A program made the translations under genes and the position numbers. From Geosiphon pyriformis (Eukaryota > Glomeromycota > Glomeromycetes > Archaeosporales > Geosiphonaceae), in assembly GCA_016748015.1 (NCBI GenBank), contig JAAOMT010000046.1:305687-369686 (forward strand): a stretch of 64,000 nucleotides of DNA, read 5' to 3'. How positions within the stretch are numbered: position 1 is the stretch's first letter; every line of letters begins with the position of its first letter. This document shows positions 33,629-46,873 of this stretch, piece after piece. The notes beneath the pieces are model-generated. The model searched no databases. It was not told where the DNA came from and saw only the letters and a program-made list of their open reading frames with translations.

Positions 33629-34457
33629 TATTACTTATAAAATATAGGAAGTATATTAGCATATAAATTAGCCAATCAGAAGTAGCTGTAGTAAATGTAG
33701 AATTTCAGGATTCCTCTCAAGAGGAATTGCAAGATTCCAGGATTTCTCTCAAAAAAAATTGCAGGATTCCAGGAATTTCAGGATTTCTGGTGTGAAGAAT
33801 TAAGAAATTAAGGAATCTCAATTATGTATATATAGCAGTAGTATTAGAAGTAGAAAAAAACAGATCTCTCTATTTAGATTTAATCTAAGCAACCTTCCAC
33901 ATCACAAATATCAATAAATAATTATTCAATATCTCAAATTTATTCTTCACTATCAACATTTTATGTTGATAATAATTGATACTTAACCATACTGGAACAA
34001 TAGCTCTTGATCACAGCTATTGACAGGATACTAATTTGCAAATTGCCTTGGCTTATTTTCTTTATTTTCTCTTGTTTTTCTTTTTTTTATTTCGTTTCTG
34101 TAATGTTATTGTTGTGTACTAATTGATTGAAAAAAAAATAATGCATGGAGTACTAATGTTAAAATAACTGGTAAAAGACCCAGGAATAAGGATAGAACAC
34201 TCAATTGAGGATAGCTTACCAAGAGGAATACTGGTCATTATGCTGAAAAAGAAATTAATGAAACTGTGGTTTTGGGAAGCTATGGATAACCACTATTGAA
34301 TCTCTGTCCATTATACAAAAAACCCAATTGAAACCTTCAGATAACAATACTTTCAGATACAAACAACCTCCAGATAAAACTATCAACCAAAACATATATC
34401 AAGCACCAAGTTACAGGTTTGTTATTTGATTTGAGACCCAAATAATTATCTGTAACA
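33629..34457 (+). repeat. 3' LTR of complete family 1 element
   Basis: An 829 bp LTR from TATTACTTATA to CTGTAACA, colinear with the 5' LTR except for a loss of about 48 bp in the AATTCC array (33700-33810). The TSD GTGG follows at 34458-34461. Confidence 0.9.
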
Positions 34458-34461
34458 GTGG

Positions 34462-37400
34462 TTATCTTTAAGGCTTTTTTGCTATCTGGTTTTCACAAAA
34501 AATCAATGCTAGTGTTTACTAAAAAATTATTAAATAAACACTAATAAATACTAAAAAAAAGAATTTTTTTTTCACTACCTAATCTGAAAACAAATTTAAA
34601 ATCCCAATTTTAATCTCTAAATGGTGTATAAAATTGGAAAAAAAACTTAAGACCCAGAAAAAGTGGTAATTGAATATGCTAAGACAATAAAAAAGCTTAT
34701 TAAATAAATAAACTTTGGAAAAAATTAAACAGAAAAACAAAAAATACATTCTTTTACAAAAAGATTAAAACCCAATTTTTCATATGCTTTTTGGTCTTTT
34801 TTAGTCTAAAAAGATAACTTAACAATAAATATGACTATTAATATGCACAAAAAATTAAAGATAACCTAAAAATGTACTTAAAATTCACTTTACTAATTTT
34901 TGTTTTTGCTTCTGTTCTGGTTCTTGCTTCTTAAATGGCTGTTATTTTTTTTGTTATTCAAACTTAAGATTTTAATAAACAATTAATATACAAATTTATA
35001 GCTAATATTGTTTAATTACTAGAACTTTTAATCTAAACAATTAAAAATAATCAACAATTACAAAAACCCAGATTTGAATCTTGTTTTAATTAGTTTTAGC
35101 AATTACTATATTAAAAACAACAAAATTATGGTCTATTTATGTATTATTATTGTAGATTAACTAAACACTTTTTAAAAAATTGCAACAATTTTTTATTGTT
35201 TTTTTTAGTTCTTAAAAACAATAATACTCAGAATAACAAAACTATTAATAATAATGCCTTTAACCAAAAACTTAATTATGCTAACATCAATTTTTTTGAA
35301 GAGAATTTTTTAGTTAAAGCCATTGTTTATTAGTTTTTAAAGAGTGAAAGTACAAGCCAACCAAAAAAAACTCTTTTTATGCTTTTAATCTAACTAATAA
35401 TAACTATAACATAAATAAACCAGTAATTAATTTTTCTAACTTAACAAAAAAAAACCAAAGTTGAATTTGTTCTGAATCTTAATAAAACTTAAACTTTAAC
35501 TATTGACAATAATAAACTACTAAAAACTAAAGTATTTAAAAATATTTTCAAGTTAAAACTTTCAGAAATAGTACAAAAATTTGAACCTTTTTTTATTGCT
35601 AAAGATCCTATAAAAACTTTAGTACACATTATATTTGGCCAACTAATAATTTACTCTTAGTTTAAAAAAGATTTTTACAAATCTTTAATTCCAAAAAAGA
35701 AGACACCAAAGACCAACAAGTGTTTTTTTTAAGCTAAACTGGCTAATAATAGCAATATTATTCCTTTAATTTACAAAATCTAAGTGGCTGGCTACTTTAT
35801 TGATCTAATTCTAAACAGTAAATTTTTTGTAAATATTATTGCCAAATATTTCTTAAAAGCTATTGGTAAAAAATTGATAAATCTTTTACTTAATTAATAA
35901 TCAATGTACATGATAATAAAAAAAAGTCTTAATATAGGCAAAGCTGTTTTTGTTTGCATTAATGGTATTAGCATTAAACCTAACATAAAAGTTTTTAAAG
36001 TCAAAGAATACACTATTATTGTTGACAATAAATAGCTTAAGAAAATAAAAGTCTTATTTAATTATAAACTGTACAAATTAACTATCAAATATGATAAAAA
36101 ATCTATTGTAATTAAGTATTATCATTAGACAACTCTTCTAATACCCAAACAAAATTTAAAAAAAAAACAATTATAGAAATTAAATAATAAAAAAAGTAAA
36201 AAAAAACAAAAAAAAACTGCTAAACTTATTTATACTATTTTTATTAGCAATAACAAGTCATTAAACAATATTAAAACTAATAAGAAAAAAATTATTGTAA
36301 ATAGCAAAATAATTTGTTGGCCTTACTATAATATTTTTAAGAAAACATTTAACAAAAAGTCTGGCAAAAAAACAAAATACAATTATTAGTAACATAAACT
36401 TTATATCTAATACTAGTATAATAAACTATTGTATTTTTTTAATAATAAATACAAGTTCTGTTTAATCTATTACAAAAATTGGAAACTAATTAACTTAATA
36501 CTCCAAAAAAACTTAAAAATAAATACCAAAAATCTAATCAATAATAGTAAAACAAAAAAAACTCTTTTTAGAAAAAAAAATGAACATTAAAAATTTGTTG
36601 GCTAAAAGCAGTTCAGTTATTTCAAAAAAAAATGATATTTTTGGATAAATTTATGTGATACAATATACTATTATCACTAAAAAAACTCATTTTATTCTTT
36701 TAAAATTTTATTAATCTAATTATTACAATAATAAATTTATCAAAAAAGAAATAAACTGAATAAAAAATCTTGAATTTATACAAAAAACCAAAAGTAAATA
36801 GGTTTTTTTAGTTGTAATAGTATTTAAAAAAAATAGAATTTTATGCTTTTGTATTAATTATTACTAATTAAATATTATCACTGAAAAAGATATATATCTC
36901 TTTCCTAAAATTGATGCAATATTTGATCAATTTAATAGTGCTGTTTTTTTTTAATCATTAATTTAATTACTGAATTTTGACAAATAAAAATAAATTCAGA
37001 AAGCAAAAAGAAAACTGTTTTCATTATAAATATAATACTTATAAATTTATAGTTATGCTTTTTGGTTTTATTAATACTTCTTTTACTTTTTAATATTTAA
37101 TAAACAAAATATTCAAATCAGTAAAAAAAAACTTTATTTTAGTTTATTTATATGATATAATAGTATACTCAAAAATTTGAGATAAATATTTTGAATATTT
37201 ACAAAAGGTTTTTGATCTTTTTAAAAATGCTAATCTTAAAATCAATCTAATTAAATTTATTTTTTACACTGATGTATTTGGTTTTGAACTTAGTGCTGTT
37301 CTTTTTCAGAAAAATAAAAATAGCAAAAAGCATACTATAGTTTATATCAGCAAATTACTCTCTTTAGCAAAACAAAATTACTCAATTATTGAACAGAAAT

Positions 37401-38800
37401 ATTTAATAGTAATTTGGGCTATTAATTACTAAGATAAATATTTTTTTAGTGTCAAATTTCTGGTGGTAACAGATTATTAAGCTTTGGTTTGGCTGTGCAA
37501 AAAAAAACTGGAACACAAACAAATAACTTAATAGATATTTCACTTGAATGAATTTAACTATAATATACAATATTATAAAGAAGCAAATCATTAAAATACC
37601 AATGCTTTTTTCAAATTTACTATTTAGTAATAAAACAATCTCTATAAACCAAACCAACTTAATTATTAGTAATTCTATCTTAACCAAACATAATAATAGA
37701 TTTGGACAATTACTTTGTTTTAATAAAATTTTTGAGTAAAGAACAATATTCATTAAATTAGACTCAACAACAAAAAAACATTTGCAAAAACAATTAAATT
37801 TTTATTTAATTCATCAAAACCAACTATACAAAAAAAATAGAAAAAATCCTAACTATTTTCAAAAAATTATTAAAATTAAAAAAAAAATTATAATCTATAA
37901 TATATACACTAATCTATTAGCTAGACATTTCAAAAAAACAAAAACAATTCAAAAAACTCTAGCTTTTTATTATTGGTCTATTTTAAAAAAATATTGTTAA
38001 TTACATTAAAATTTATAATATTTGCCAAAAAAAAACCCCCCAATTACAAAAAAAAATCTAATTTTTGTTGACTATTTATTTAACAAAATTAGTATAGATA
38101 TTGTTAAATTTTTTAACAATAGATATATTATTATAGCTATTAATTATCTTACAAAATGAGTAGAAACAAGAACTATTTTAGATTAAACAACAGTTTGAAT
38201 AGCCAAATTTATTTATAAAGACATTATTTATTATTATAGTTGCTCTAAAAACTTTTATCTGATAAAAAAAAGCTTTTATTGGTTAAAAAACTTTGTAAAA
38301 AAATAAAAATATATTATAAATTCTTTTTTTTTTAATATTTTTAAACAAATAACCTAGTAAAATATTTCAATAAAACATTATGTGAAACCTTAGCCAAAAA
38401 TTAATAAAAAACAAACTTATAGACAAAGTATTATTTTTAGTCTTGTTTGCTTATAGAATTATAAATTATAATATAACAAGTTATAAACTTTTTTATTTGT
38501 TCTATGGACAAATAGCAACTCTACCAATAGAAACAAACATTAAAACAATACTCTTTAAAGAAATTATAATAAGAAATTACAAAGACATTTTACAAAAAAA
38601 CTTAATATTATTCTTAACTTTTTGATAAAAGTATAAATAATTGTTTTTAAAAAGACAAAACAATTATAAAAAAAAACTTATAAAACGTCTTTTTTAAGTA
38701 TTAGTAACTTAGTATAATAATAAGTTTTTTAGTTGGTAAAAAAAACTCTTTATAGTAAACAAAGTTTTAAATAATAATTCTTATATCCTATAAAATTAAT
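34462..38800 (+). pseudogene. Family 2 gag-pol, strongly decayed
   Basis: Recognisable pieces in the usual order. A gag zinc knuckle lies at 35139-35183 with its first Cys changed to Tyr (YX2CX4HX4C). In the protease (about 35795-36120) the active-site Asp is Asn (35814-35816) and the EYTIIVDN segment is kept. The RT (about 36790-37200) has YLYD for YLDD at 37145-37156, with IIVYSK after it. In RNase H (about 37255-37500) FYTD and ISKLLSLAKQNYSIIEQKYL are visible. The integrase (about 37780-38640) shows the HF..T and NLVKYFNKTLCE segments. There is no dUTPase between protease and RT. Stops in all frames and extreme A+T content show long decay. Confidence 0.8.
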
Positions 38801-39571
38801 ATAAAACAATTTTTAATAATTGTTCTGTTTATAGTTGACTTAAAAAATATCACAAAAGATCTAATTGGTTATTTGTTGTAATAATATTAACCCAAATGAT
38901 TAACAAAAATCAGTTATAAATAAATACATTATTTTTAAAACAAAGATATTTTCAATTAATATAAATAATTATTTCTAGATTAAAACATTCAAAATTTTTT
39001 TTATACTCTTCATAAGTATTGGATTAAAAACTATTCAAACATTATTCTAATTATTAAAAAACAGATCATTATAACTAATAACAATAGAACATATATTATT
39101 ATCAGACCAAAAAAAAACTACTATTAGAAAAAAAAAATTGGTAGCAAAATAAATAAATATATGCTTAAAAGCATATTATTACCTTTTAATATACTTGAAA
39201 AAACAATTAAAAAATTTTGCATATAGACAAAAACTTTTTATACAAAAGACAATTAAAATTTTATAGTTATTTTGGTAAAATTATAAAAAATATAAAACTT
39301 ATAAAAAAACAACTTCTAAAATACAGATAGAAATTTTAAGCATTATATAATTAAATGTTTCAAGAGTTTTGATTATTGCTAAAAGAGCCAAAACTCTTAT
39401 ATAAAAATTTGGTTTCTTAAATATAAAACTTATTTTACTTTAAATATTATATATCCTATATACAAAAGACTTTACCAGACTAATTAGTTTTAAATTATAT
39501 AAAACTTTCCAAATAAATTATTTTACAAATAATTTAATTTTGCTGAAGCTTAATTTTTTTGAAAAAAATAA
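38801..39571 (+). other. Family 2 region between integrase and middle LTR
   Basis: Colinear with 55230-56036 in the second, partial copy, so it belongs to the element. No open frame or motif remains. An A-rich GAAAAAAATAA just before the LTR (about 39560-39571) is in the place of a polypurine tract. Confidence 0.55.
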
Positions 39572-40069
39572 TATTATGTTTAAAATCTATAGTTTTTATT
39601 AATTATTATATGTATTAGCTACTAATATTATATAATTAATCATTTTATTTTTAAATAGTGATTATTAACTTAACTATTAATTTAATTATTAATCTGATTA
39701 ATAATTTAATTATTGACTTAGTTACTGTTTTAGTTATTAACTATTTTTAATAGCTATATAAACAATAAGTTTTTTAGTTATAGAAATATATAATTAAAGT
39801 AACAAAATAAAATTTATTATTAATTACTTTCTTTTATATTATTTATTTCTTTTTTTTTATTTTCAAATATTCAAATATCTTGAAATAAAAGATTACTTGT
39901 TGGTATTTACATATTTTATCTTTTTTTTTTCTTGATTTGTATTATTAAAATTAGCTTAAAAAACAATTGTTTGCTCTTGTAATTTATTGAATAAAGAAAC
40001 AATTGAAAAACACAACAATATTTGTTATTGATTTTAAAAATTGTCAATATAAAGCATAGAATAATAGCA
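39572..40069 (+). repeat. Family 2 middle LTR, left part
   Basis: Starts TATTATGTTTAAAATCTATAG and shows six or seven 12 bp units (about 39662-39745) and GCTATATAA. It is interrupted by LINE C at 40069/40070; the remainder is at 46979-47199. The last ten bases, AATAATAGCA, are the LINE target-site duplication. Confidence 0.85.
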
Positions 40070-40203
40070 AAAAATAAACTCTTTCTTTCATTGATCCCCT
40101 GACCATAACGAGAGCATAGAATAGTCAAAAAAATATCTTCCTTTTCCTTTATTCCCTTCTGTTCCCTTTAGTTATTTCTTTACATACACCTCTGTTCGTA
40201 ACA

Positions 40204-42158
40204 ATGGATCCAGTAGGCTTTTCTGCTGGTGGGTCAGCATCTGGTTTGGCTGGTGTGAGAACCCGTTCTGGCACTAAAAAAAAGGCGCGTGTTGAGAGTG
40301 TTTATGCTTGTGGTCCATCTTACAAGAAAGCAAAGAAACCTGATGATTCTGGTGTTGTTGTGAATTCATTGGCTGGCCCTCTGCCTGTAGACATGCTACA
40401 TGGTAGCATTGACGACTGGAAGAAATCTTGGGGTAGCGAAATAGACAGCAAGGAATCAAGTGTTGGCGGGACTTCTGACATTGAGAACATAAAGAACATG
40501 ATTGTGGAAGAAATGAGCTATGTTGATTCCGACACTTCTGGGGATGATGAACTAATGGGTAATGCTACGCCAAAGAGTTTGAGAACAAGAATGTACGTAT
40601 TTGAACACCTGCCTAAGCAGCCTTCTTTCATTGATGTGGGTGGTTCTGGCGATGTTTTGGAGCTCCCTTCTCGCATGTTCAATGGATCTAATCAGTTGCT
40701 GCCAGTTACGTCACGTGATCAAAAAATTTGGAGTTTTATTTCGGTGAAATCTTTTGCATTAGATATTGAACTTTCTGCTGTTTCTGGGAAAACTGTTAGT
40801 GATAAGTTGATTTGTGTGAAAAAAATTTTTTATCAAGTTAATGGTTTTGGGAGGGCTTCGACTCCCTCAAAATTTCTAGGAATAATAAGATCATCATTTA
40901 CATCTGAAAAAAGTTTGATTAAGGCAAGGGAAATGGCAATCAGTGAAAAATTTTTGGTAAATGATGATCTAAGAAAAGTAAACAGCCATTCAGATCAGAA
41001 GGTGATCGTCAAGGAAATCCCAGTGGATCTTCCCAAATCGGTGATTGAGGCAGTGTTCTCCAAGTTTGGCAAGATTATTTCAATCAAAGTGCAGCTTATT
41101 GGTCTTTGGCAAAAGGCCCTAGTGGAATATGAATCATCTGAGATAGCTGATTTGGTCACGGCTAGATGGTCTGTGCTCATGGGAAAAAATTCTGTTCGCA
41201 TGGCAAAGGCAAGTGTTGATAAACAAACGTGGGTATCTAAGAATCAGCATCGGGCATTGCTTTATACTCTTCCAGTTGGCACCACTGCCCATGATTTGTC
41301 TGCATTGGTAGAGGCCTATAGTGAGAAAACTTGTTTTATTGGCTGTAATCCATCTTCATATATTCGTGATTGGTGTGCTGTGATCTGTTTTGAGAGTGAG
41401 GCATCCAAGTTGGCTGCTATTGGTTTGGTTCTGGTTTTCAAGGGTGTGAGTTTGTGTTGGGCTGGTCTATCTTTGGCTTGTTGTGCAGTGTGTAAACAAT
41501 TCGGTCATGTTTCTGATGTTTGTTCTATGGGTGGGAATTCTGGTGCTTGCAGTAAGTGGATGGTAATTTCTCAGGATCAAATTCGTCTGGCTAATGTATA
41601 TAGGAGAAAACAGGCTTCTATCACTCATCCAGTTTTCTTTGGTGGTAAGACATGGGTTTAAGTTGCTAGTGGCACTTTCTCTTGTGTGATTTCTTCAGGT
41701 CCTTTTTCTGTTGGTGCTAGTTTTGGTGTGGGTTCTGCCTTGGTAGAATTCTCCCCTTCTGATATCTCTGGTGCAGTCAGTTGGCAATTTTGGAACGCTT
41801 TTTGGAGCTTTTAGCAGACCGAGTTTCTGCCATTGTGAAGAAGCTGAGTTGTGTTGAGGTAGTATCTTCGGAGTCTTCTTCTCTAGTCTCTTATCCCATT
41901 GCGTTTGCTTCTCTGGCCTCATGCGTAGATTTGGATATGGCACTGGACGTTCCGTTGGTGGCCTCTCCTTCTCTTTGCCCTACCGTTGATGATGCCAATC
42001 CTGATTTTGGTTCTAGTAGTTCGAAGGTTTTAACTGCCAAGGTTGGTGGTTTGAAGTCAAAGTTGATGGCTTTGGATGCATCAGTCAGTTCAGTGTTGAC
42101 AAGACTGGATATGTTGTGTTCTGGTTTGGGTTCTTTAGTTCTCTCGTTTTCTCAATGA
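40204..42158 (+). pseudogene. LINE C ORF1 (RRM-like, zinc knuckle), nearly intact
   Basis: Open for 485 codons from MDPVGFSAGG to KTWV. In order: a Gly/Ser/Lys-rich basic N-terminus (TRSGTKKKARV); an acidic middle; KSFALDIEL and GFGRASTPSKF; a first RRM-like unit (VIVKEIPVDLPKSVIEAVF, about 41002-41150); a second (RALLYTLPVGTTAHDL, about 41250-41460); and the zinc knuckle CAVCKQFGHVSDVC (about 41485-41526). A TAA at 41659-41661 and a frameshift near 41775 break the C-terminal third, which continues from 41781 to LVLSFSQ and TGA at 42158. That C-terminal part differs from LINEs A, B and D. The start ATG follows AACA and is also in LINE D. Role: binding LINE RNA. Confidence 0.88.
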
Positions 42159-45100
42159 CCGGTTTTATTTGGAAGGTTGCTACGTGTAATGTTCAAGGCA
42201 TGAACATTCCTGCGAAACAAGAAGATATAGTTCGTTGGCACAAGGACATGGGAAATTTGGTTTCTATTTTTACTGAGACAAAGTTAAAGGATAGGGTTCA
42301 TCCCTGGATTGCCAACAAGTTTGATGGTGTTTGGGTGTTTTCCTCTGGTTTGGATTCTGGTTATCTGGGTGCTGGTGTGGTGGTTGTCATGGACTCTTCT
42401 TTGGCAAGACATGTGTGCAGAGTTTCTGAAGTGCCTGGCTGGCTCTTGTCTGTTAGATTGCTTTTCAAGAATAAGCTCTTGGTGTCAATTCTAGGGCTCT
42501 ACGCTGGTGCTTTTTTGGTGGTGCAGTTTTCCCAAGCTGATGAGATTAACTCTCTTATTGCAAAAGCTGTTAATAAATCTTCTTTCGTCATTTTCGGGGT
42601 GATTTTAATGAAGACGGTTCTCATAAAAGTCCAAGTTTCAAAAGATGCTTTGATTTGGGTCTGGTCAATTCTTTAGTTGGTAGCCCAGCTGTGAAAACGT
42701 CCACTTGGGAAAATTCTAGAGGTGTTACAAAAGTAATTGATTATGTGTTTGTCTCCTCGTGTCTTGTCAATGCAATAGTGCATTGTAAGGTTTTGAATGT
42801 CAGTGAGCATTTTGACACAGACCATCGAGCTGTTTCAGTGGATTTGGGTTTGGACAGGCTCTTGGATATGTGCTTGATTTCTCTTCACAAGCAGGCGAAT
42901 AGGGATCGTTGAAAGTTTGACGTCAAAGGTGCCAATGATGCTAGGTGGTTGGAGTTCAAGGATGCTTCAGCTGCCAATATCTCTATGTTCTCAGATGCTT
43001 TTGAAGTGGCAATGAGGTTTTCAGATGTGGACACTATGTAGGATATTGTTCGCAAGATCATGGTTCTTTCAGTGGGTGGTACATTCAAGAAAAAATGGTT
43101 CAAAGGTTTTGACGGCGTGTTTACTAGGACTTCTTCTAAGTTTCACAAACTGAAGCTGCTGGTTTTTAAATTGGTTAAGACCTCGCATTTGGCTTCAAGT
43201 GATGGTTTTGCTTTTTTGTTAAAGGTGTGGCACAGACTCAACTCTCCTGGTGCATCAGAGGTTAAGTCTCTGTTTCTTTTAGGTTCTAATTTTGATATTA
43301 TTCATTTTGCGCTAGCCAAAGCGAAGAAATCATACTGCTCTTTGAAATTTTTGGAATCCAAGTGTGCTGAAGAATCTTCGATCAAGCAGGCTATTGGTAA
43401 GAGAATGGAGAGTTTTGAGCTGAACAAGGGTCACACCATTAGAAGTGTTTTGGAGCGTCTTTTTCGCAAGGTGGTTCTAGATCATCTGGTTGTAGAAGAA
43501 GAGTTGATTTTGGAGCCCGATTTGGTTAAGTCCAAGGTAGACGAAATTATGGAGAGATGGACCAGAAAACATGAGGTGGTGTCTGACTTCTTTGAGGATT
43601 GGGTTTGTCAATTTCGGCCTCTGGATTATGTGTTCGATGGTGCTTTCTCTGATGTCATGTGCTCGATCAGTTTTGATGAGTTGTCAACTGTTGTTAAAGA
43701 TCTTCCTAATGGAAAAGCGGCTGGTCTTTCTGGTATCTCCAACGAATTGTGGAAACATTGTGACAAATTTATTTTGGATATGCTTTTGGTGCTCTTGAAT
43801 TTCTGTCTGGTTGGCAAGTTGGTTCCTGGGCCTTGGAGAGAAGCTTGGGTCTCGATGATTCCTAAACTATATGAATAGGAGAGAGTTCTCACGAACACCC
43901 ATCCTATAACTTTAATTGAAACGGCCTGCAAGATTTTCTCCAAGATCCTTTCAGATAGGATCTCTTTGGCTTGCAGCACTTTTGATGTTCTTCGTGGAGA
44001 CAATTTTTCGGTTTTGAAAGGTACAACAACACAGTCTCTCATTTTTGCTGTCGGTTCTGTGGTTAAGGATGCCTTGGAGAAGAACCGTGAACTTTGGCTG
44101 GTTTTACAGGACATGCGCAAGGCTTATGACTCGGTTGGTTGAGAACATCTTAGGAAGAATTTAATCAGGATCAAAATATGTGACAGGTTTATTAGATTTT
44201 TTGGCAGTATTCACAATGGTCGCATCAACAAAATGATGACTGACTTTGGTTTAACTGATGGGTATTGTGTCCATGATGGGCTGGATCAGAGTGAAGTTTT
44301 CTCATCTCTTCTCTGGCGTATTTTTTATGATTTGCTTTTGTGTGAGGTCAAGAGGCAGGAGAGTGTGTGGGACTACAAGTTGAATTCTTATTATGTTTCT
44401 AAAACAGACCAAGTAGATCTTTGTGCTGGATTGACTTTGTTTCTCACTGCTGGTGCTTTCATCGATGATATTATTTGGGTTGGTAGCAGCCAGGCTGCTA
44501 CACAACACATTTTGGATATTGCTAGTGAGTTTTTCAGGTTCAATGACATTTCTGTGAATAACGACAAGACGGTGGCCATTCCTATCAACTGTCGGGTATT
44601 GGACCCTCGTTTAACCATCAGTGGCGCGCCTATTTCCATCACCAGGAAAGGGGAATCTCATCGCTATTTGGGTATTTTTTTGTCTTCTGGGGGTCTTTCG
44701 AAGCCTAGCTTGGCTAAAGCTCAGGCTGATGTACGGTTTTTTGTGAATCTTGTTTTGAGGAAGGCGATTTCGGACAAACAGTGTGCATATTTGGTGTCTG
44801 TGATTCTTTTTTCTATCATCAGCTACAAGACTCAGTTCAGTTTCATTTCTTTGGGTGTTTGTAGTAAATGGGATGCGTTGGTATGCAAGATCTTTAAGTC
44901 CAAGTCTGGGTTGCCACATGATTTCCCCAGTGATGCTCTTCATTATCCCTCTCTGTACAATCTAAAGACTTTCGAACAAATCCAGGCTGAGAGTAAATCA
45001 GCCTCCATTATTGCTTTTGCAAATTTCACTGGTGTCTTGGATTGCTTGTTTTCACATAGGTCTCATGACCTTCAGATTCTCAGCTGGCATTTTCATTATC

Positions 45101-46842
45101 CCTTAATGTTTCTAGCTCGTGTTGGTGTTAGTCTCTCAAATAATTTTTTGGTTGGTGTGGTCTGTATTTTTTCCAGATGTGATTTGTCTTTGGGAGGCCC
45201 TCTGGCTTGTGCTTTTCGTCATCGGTGTGGTACTTCTATGTCTTTGGTTCTAGGTGATTCCTGTTTTTTCAAGTGTGTCTCTTCGCTCAGGCATTATGGG
45301 ATTGCTTTCGTGGAACAGCTTCGTGACCGTAATGGTAATGTTTTTAGTTGGAGAATCTTTAAGCATTGGAAGAGACTGGACCCTTGTGGCCCAGTCCCTT
45401 TCTGGTTTGATCTCTCCGTTCACTTTCTTGGTGGTGTTGTATCTCTCTCCTCAAGTTTCTCTTTGGCGGATGATCATGCTGTGTCTGACATTCGTCTTTC
45501 TCATGATTTTGGTGTGGTTTGTGATGCTTTGCCAACTGTTGAAGCTGCTCGCCTTTCTGTGTATACGGATGGATCTCTTTCTGGTCTGGGCTCTGTTGAT
45601 GTGAGGGCGGGTGCTGCTGTTTTTTTTAAGGACATTAACTTGGGTTTGGGTGTTGGGGTGTCTGGTTTGGTTTCTTCTACTCTGATGGAGCTACAAGCCA
45701 TAGCTTTGGCCCTTGAGTGTGTTTCTTTTTCTCATTCGGTTGATTTGTTCTCAGATAGCCAAGCTGCTTTAGATGCGTGTAAGTCGGAATTGTCACTGGC
45801 TCGTCCAGATTTCAAAAACTGTTGTTGGATTGAGCATCATTACATTACTACTGTCATTTGTCAGAAGAATTTGGATGTGAATTGGGTTAAGGTGAAGGGT
45901 CATTCAGGTGTCTCAGGCAATGATCGTGCTAATGCATTTGCTAAAGATGCTGCTCTTTCTGCTTGGCACCTACCTTATTTAGTCAGTGAACATTTTCTGT
46001 GTGCTGGTAGTGTGGCAGTTTCTGGTAATTCTAGACACTTTGTTTGTGATGTTTTCCAGTCAGTCCATTGAGCTCGTTAGGAGGTCGGAGTGGGTTTTCG
46101 TGTCATGGATGATAGGTTGCGCACTGATATCAATTGGTCTAAGTCTTCTATGGTATGGCACCCCAATTCTCACTTGGCATCCGGTTTTACCAGCATGTGC
46201 ACGGCTAGCTGTCGTACTTACTTTATAAAGACTCTCCATCATTGGCTTCCTGTTGCTGTGTGCAAGCGTTTGTATGATAGGAGATACCCCAGTGTAGTCT
46301 GTCTGTTCTGTGGTGATGTTGAGACCTTGGATTACGTCTTTTCATGTCCTCAAGATGCCATTGGTCGTGCTCATTTGTTGGGTGCTCATGCTTCAGCTTG
46401 GAAGGCTCTTTCTGGCCTGTCTCATTCTTCTTCTTGTGTCTTACAGGCTTTGGCTTCTTGTATTTCTGAGGTTGAAATTGGTGTTGCTCTGTGTAAAGGC
46501 TTTGTTTTCGATGAGTGGTTTCATGAGTCTGTCTTGGTTTTTAATGATTCTGATGAGAGTACTAAAAGGATTGTGAGCTTTGTGCATGGGTTCTGTCTTG
46601 CATTTCGGGATGACATTTGGTTGGTCCGCGCCAGACACCAAGCGTTTATGGAAAAGCGCGGTCTGATTCTGCGTGACGGCTCAACTCTTGTTTTAGTTTC
46701 TGGTTTGTCTAAGGTGTTTTTGGCTGGTGTGATTAGATTGCTGAGAGTGGCTGAGGCTTTTGAAGTTGGTTTTGGGTTTCGTAGGTTTTGTCCATTTTTT
46801 TTAGGTATTGGAGATTTGGTTTCTGTGCATATAGATGTATAG
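42155..46842 (+). pseudogene. LINE C ORF2 (endonuclease-RT-RNase H), 6 stops, 1 frameshift
   Basis: The ATG overlaps the ORF1 stop. The endonuclease (42155 to about 42870) keeps the Asn in CNVQGM, TETKL, IDYVFVS and DTDHRAVS; a 1 bp loss near 42597 lies in the GGDFNE motif. The RT (about 43400-44800) keeps WVSMIPK, PITLIE, QDMRKAYDSVG, QSEVFSSLLW, the catalytic FIDD (about 44458-44469) and YLGIFLS. RNase H (about 45553-45960) has all four acidic sites: YTDGS, MELQ, FSDSQ, GNDRAN. The C-terminal zinc-like CLFCGDVETLDYVFSC has Tyr for His. Stops at about 42910, 43039, 43876, 44140, 46069 and 46078 nearly all replace Trp (TGG to TGA or TAG). Apart from the one indel the frame is continuous to HIDV-TAG. 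Confidence 0.92.
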
Positions 46843-46873
46843 TGTAGTCCTGACTGGCCCAAGTGGCTGGTTA

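Larger units (their letters stand above)
24460..34457 (+). mobile_element. Complete family 1 Ty3/gypsy element with dUTPase and ORF3
   Basis: A 9998 bp element with two LTRs (24460-25336 and 33629-34457), a 4 bp TSD GTGG (24456-24459 and 34458-34461), a primer binding site and a polypurine tract. The internal order is Gag (zinc knuckle), protease, Cys-rich module, dUTPase, linker, RT, RNase H, integrase (HHCC, DDE, GPF-type end) and ORF3. RT before integrase places it in Ty3/gypsy. Pol holds a single frame from about 27350 to 32928 with roughly thirty stops by eye. It sits inside the family 2 internal region. Not autonomous now: stops are everywhere and the RT YLDD box is YLDN. Confidence 0.93.

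Noticed and set aside
37403-37753. A minus-strand 116-codon frame in the family 2 relic.
   Set aside because: It lies opposite the RNase H to integrase region, which is recognisable on the plus strand; A+T-rich DNA yields such frames by chance.
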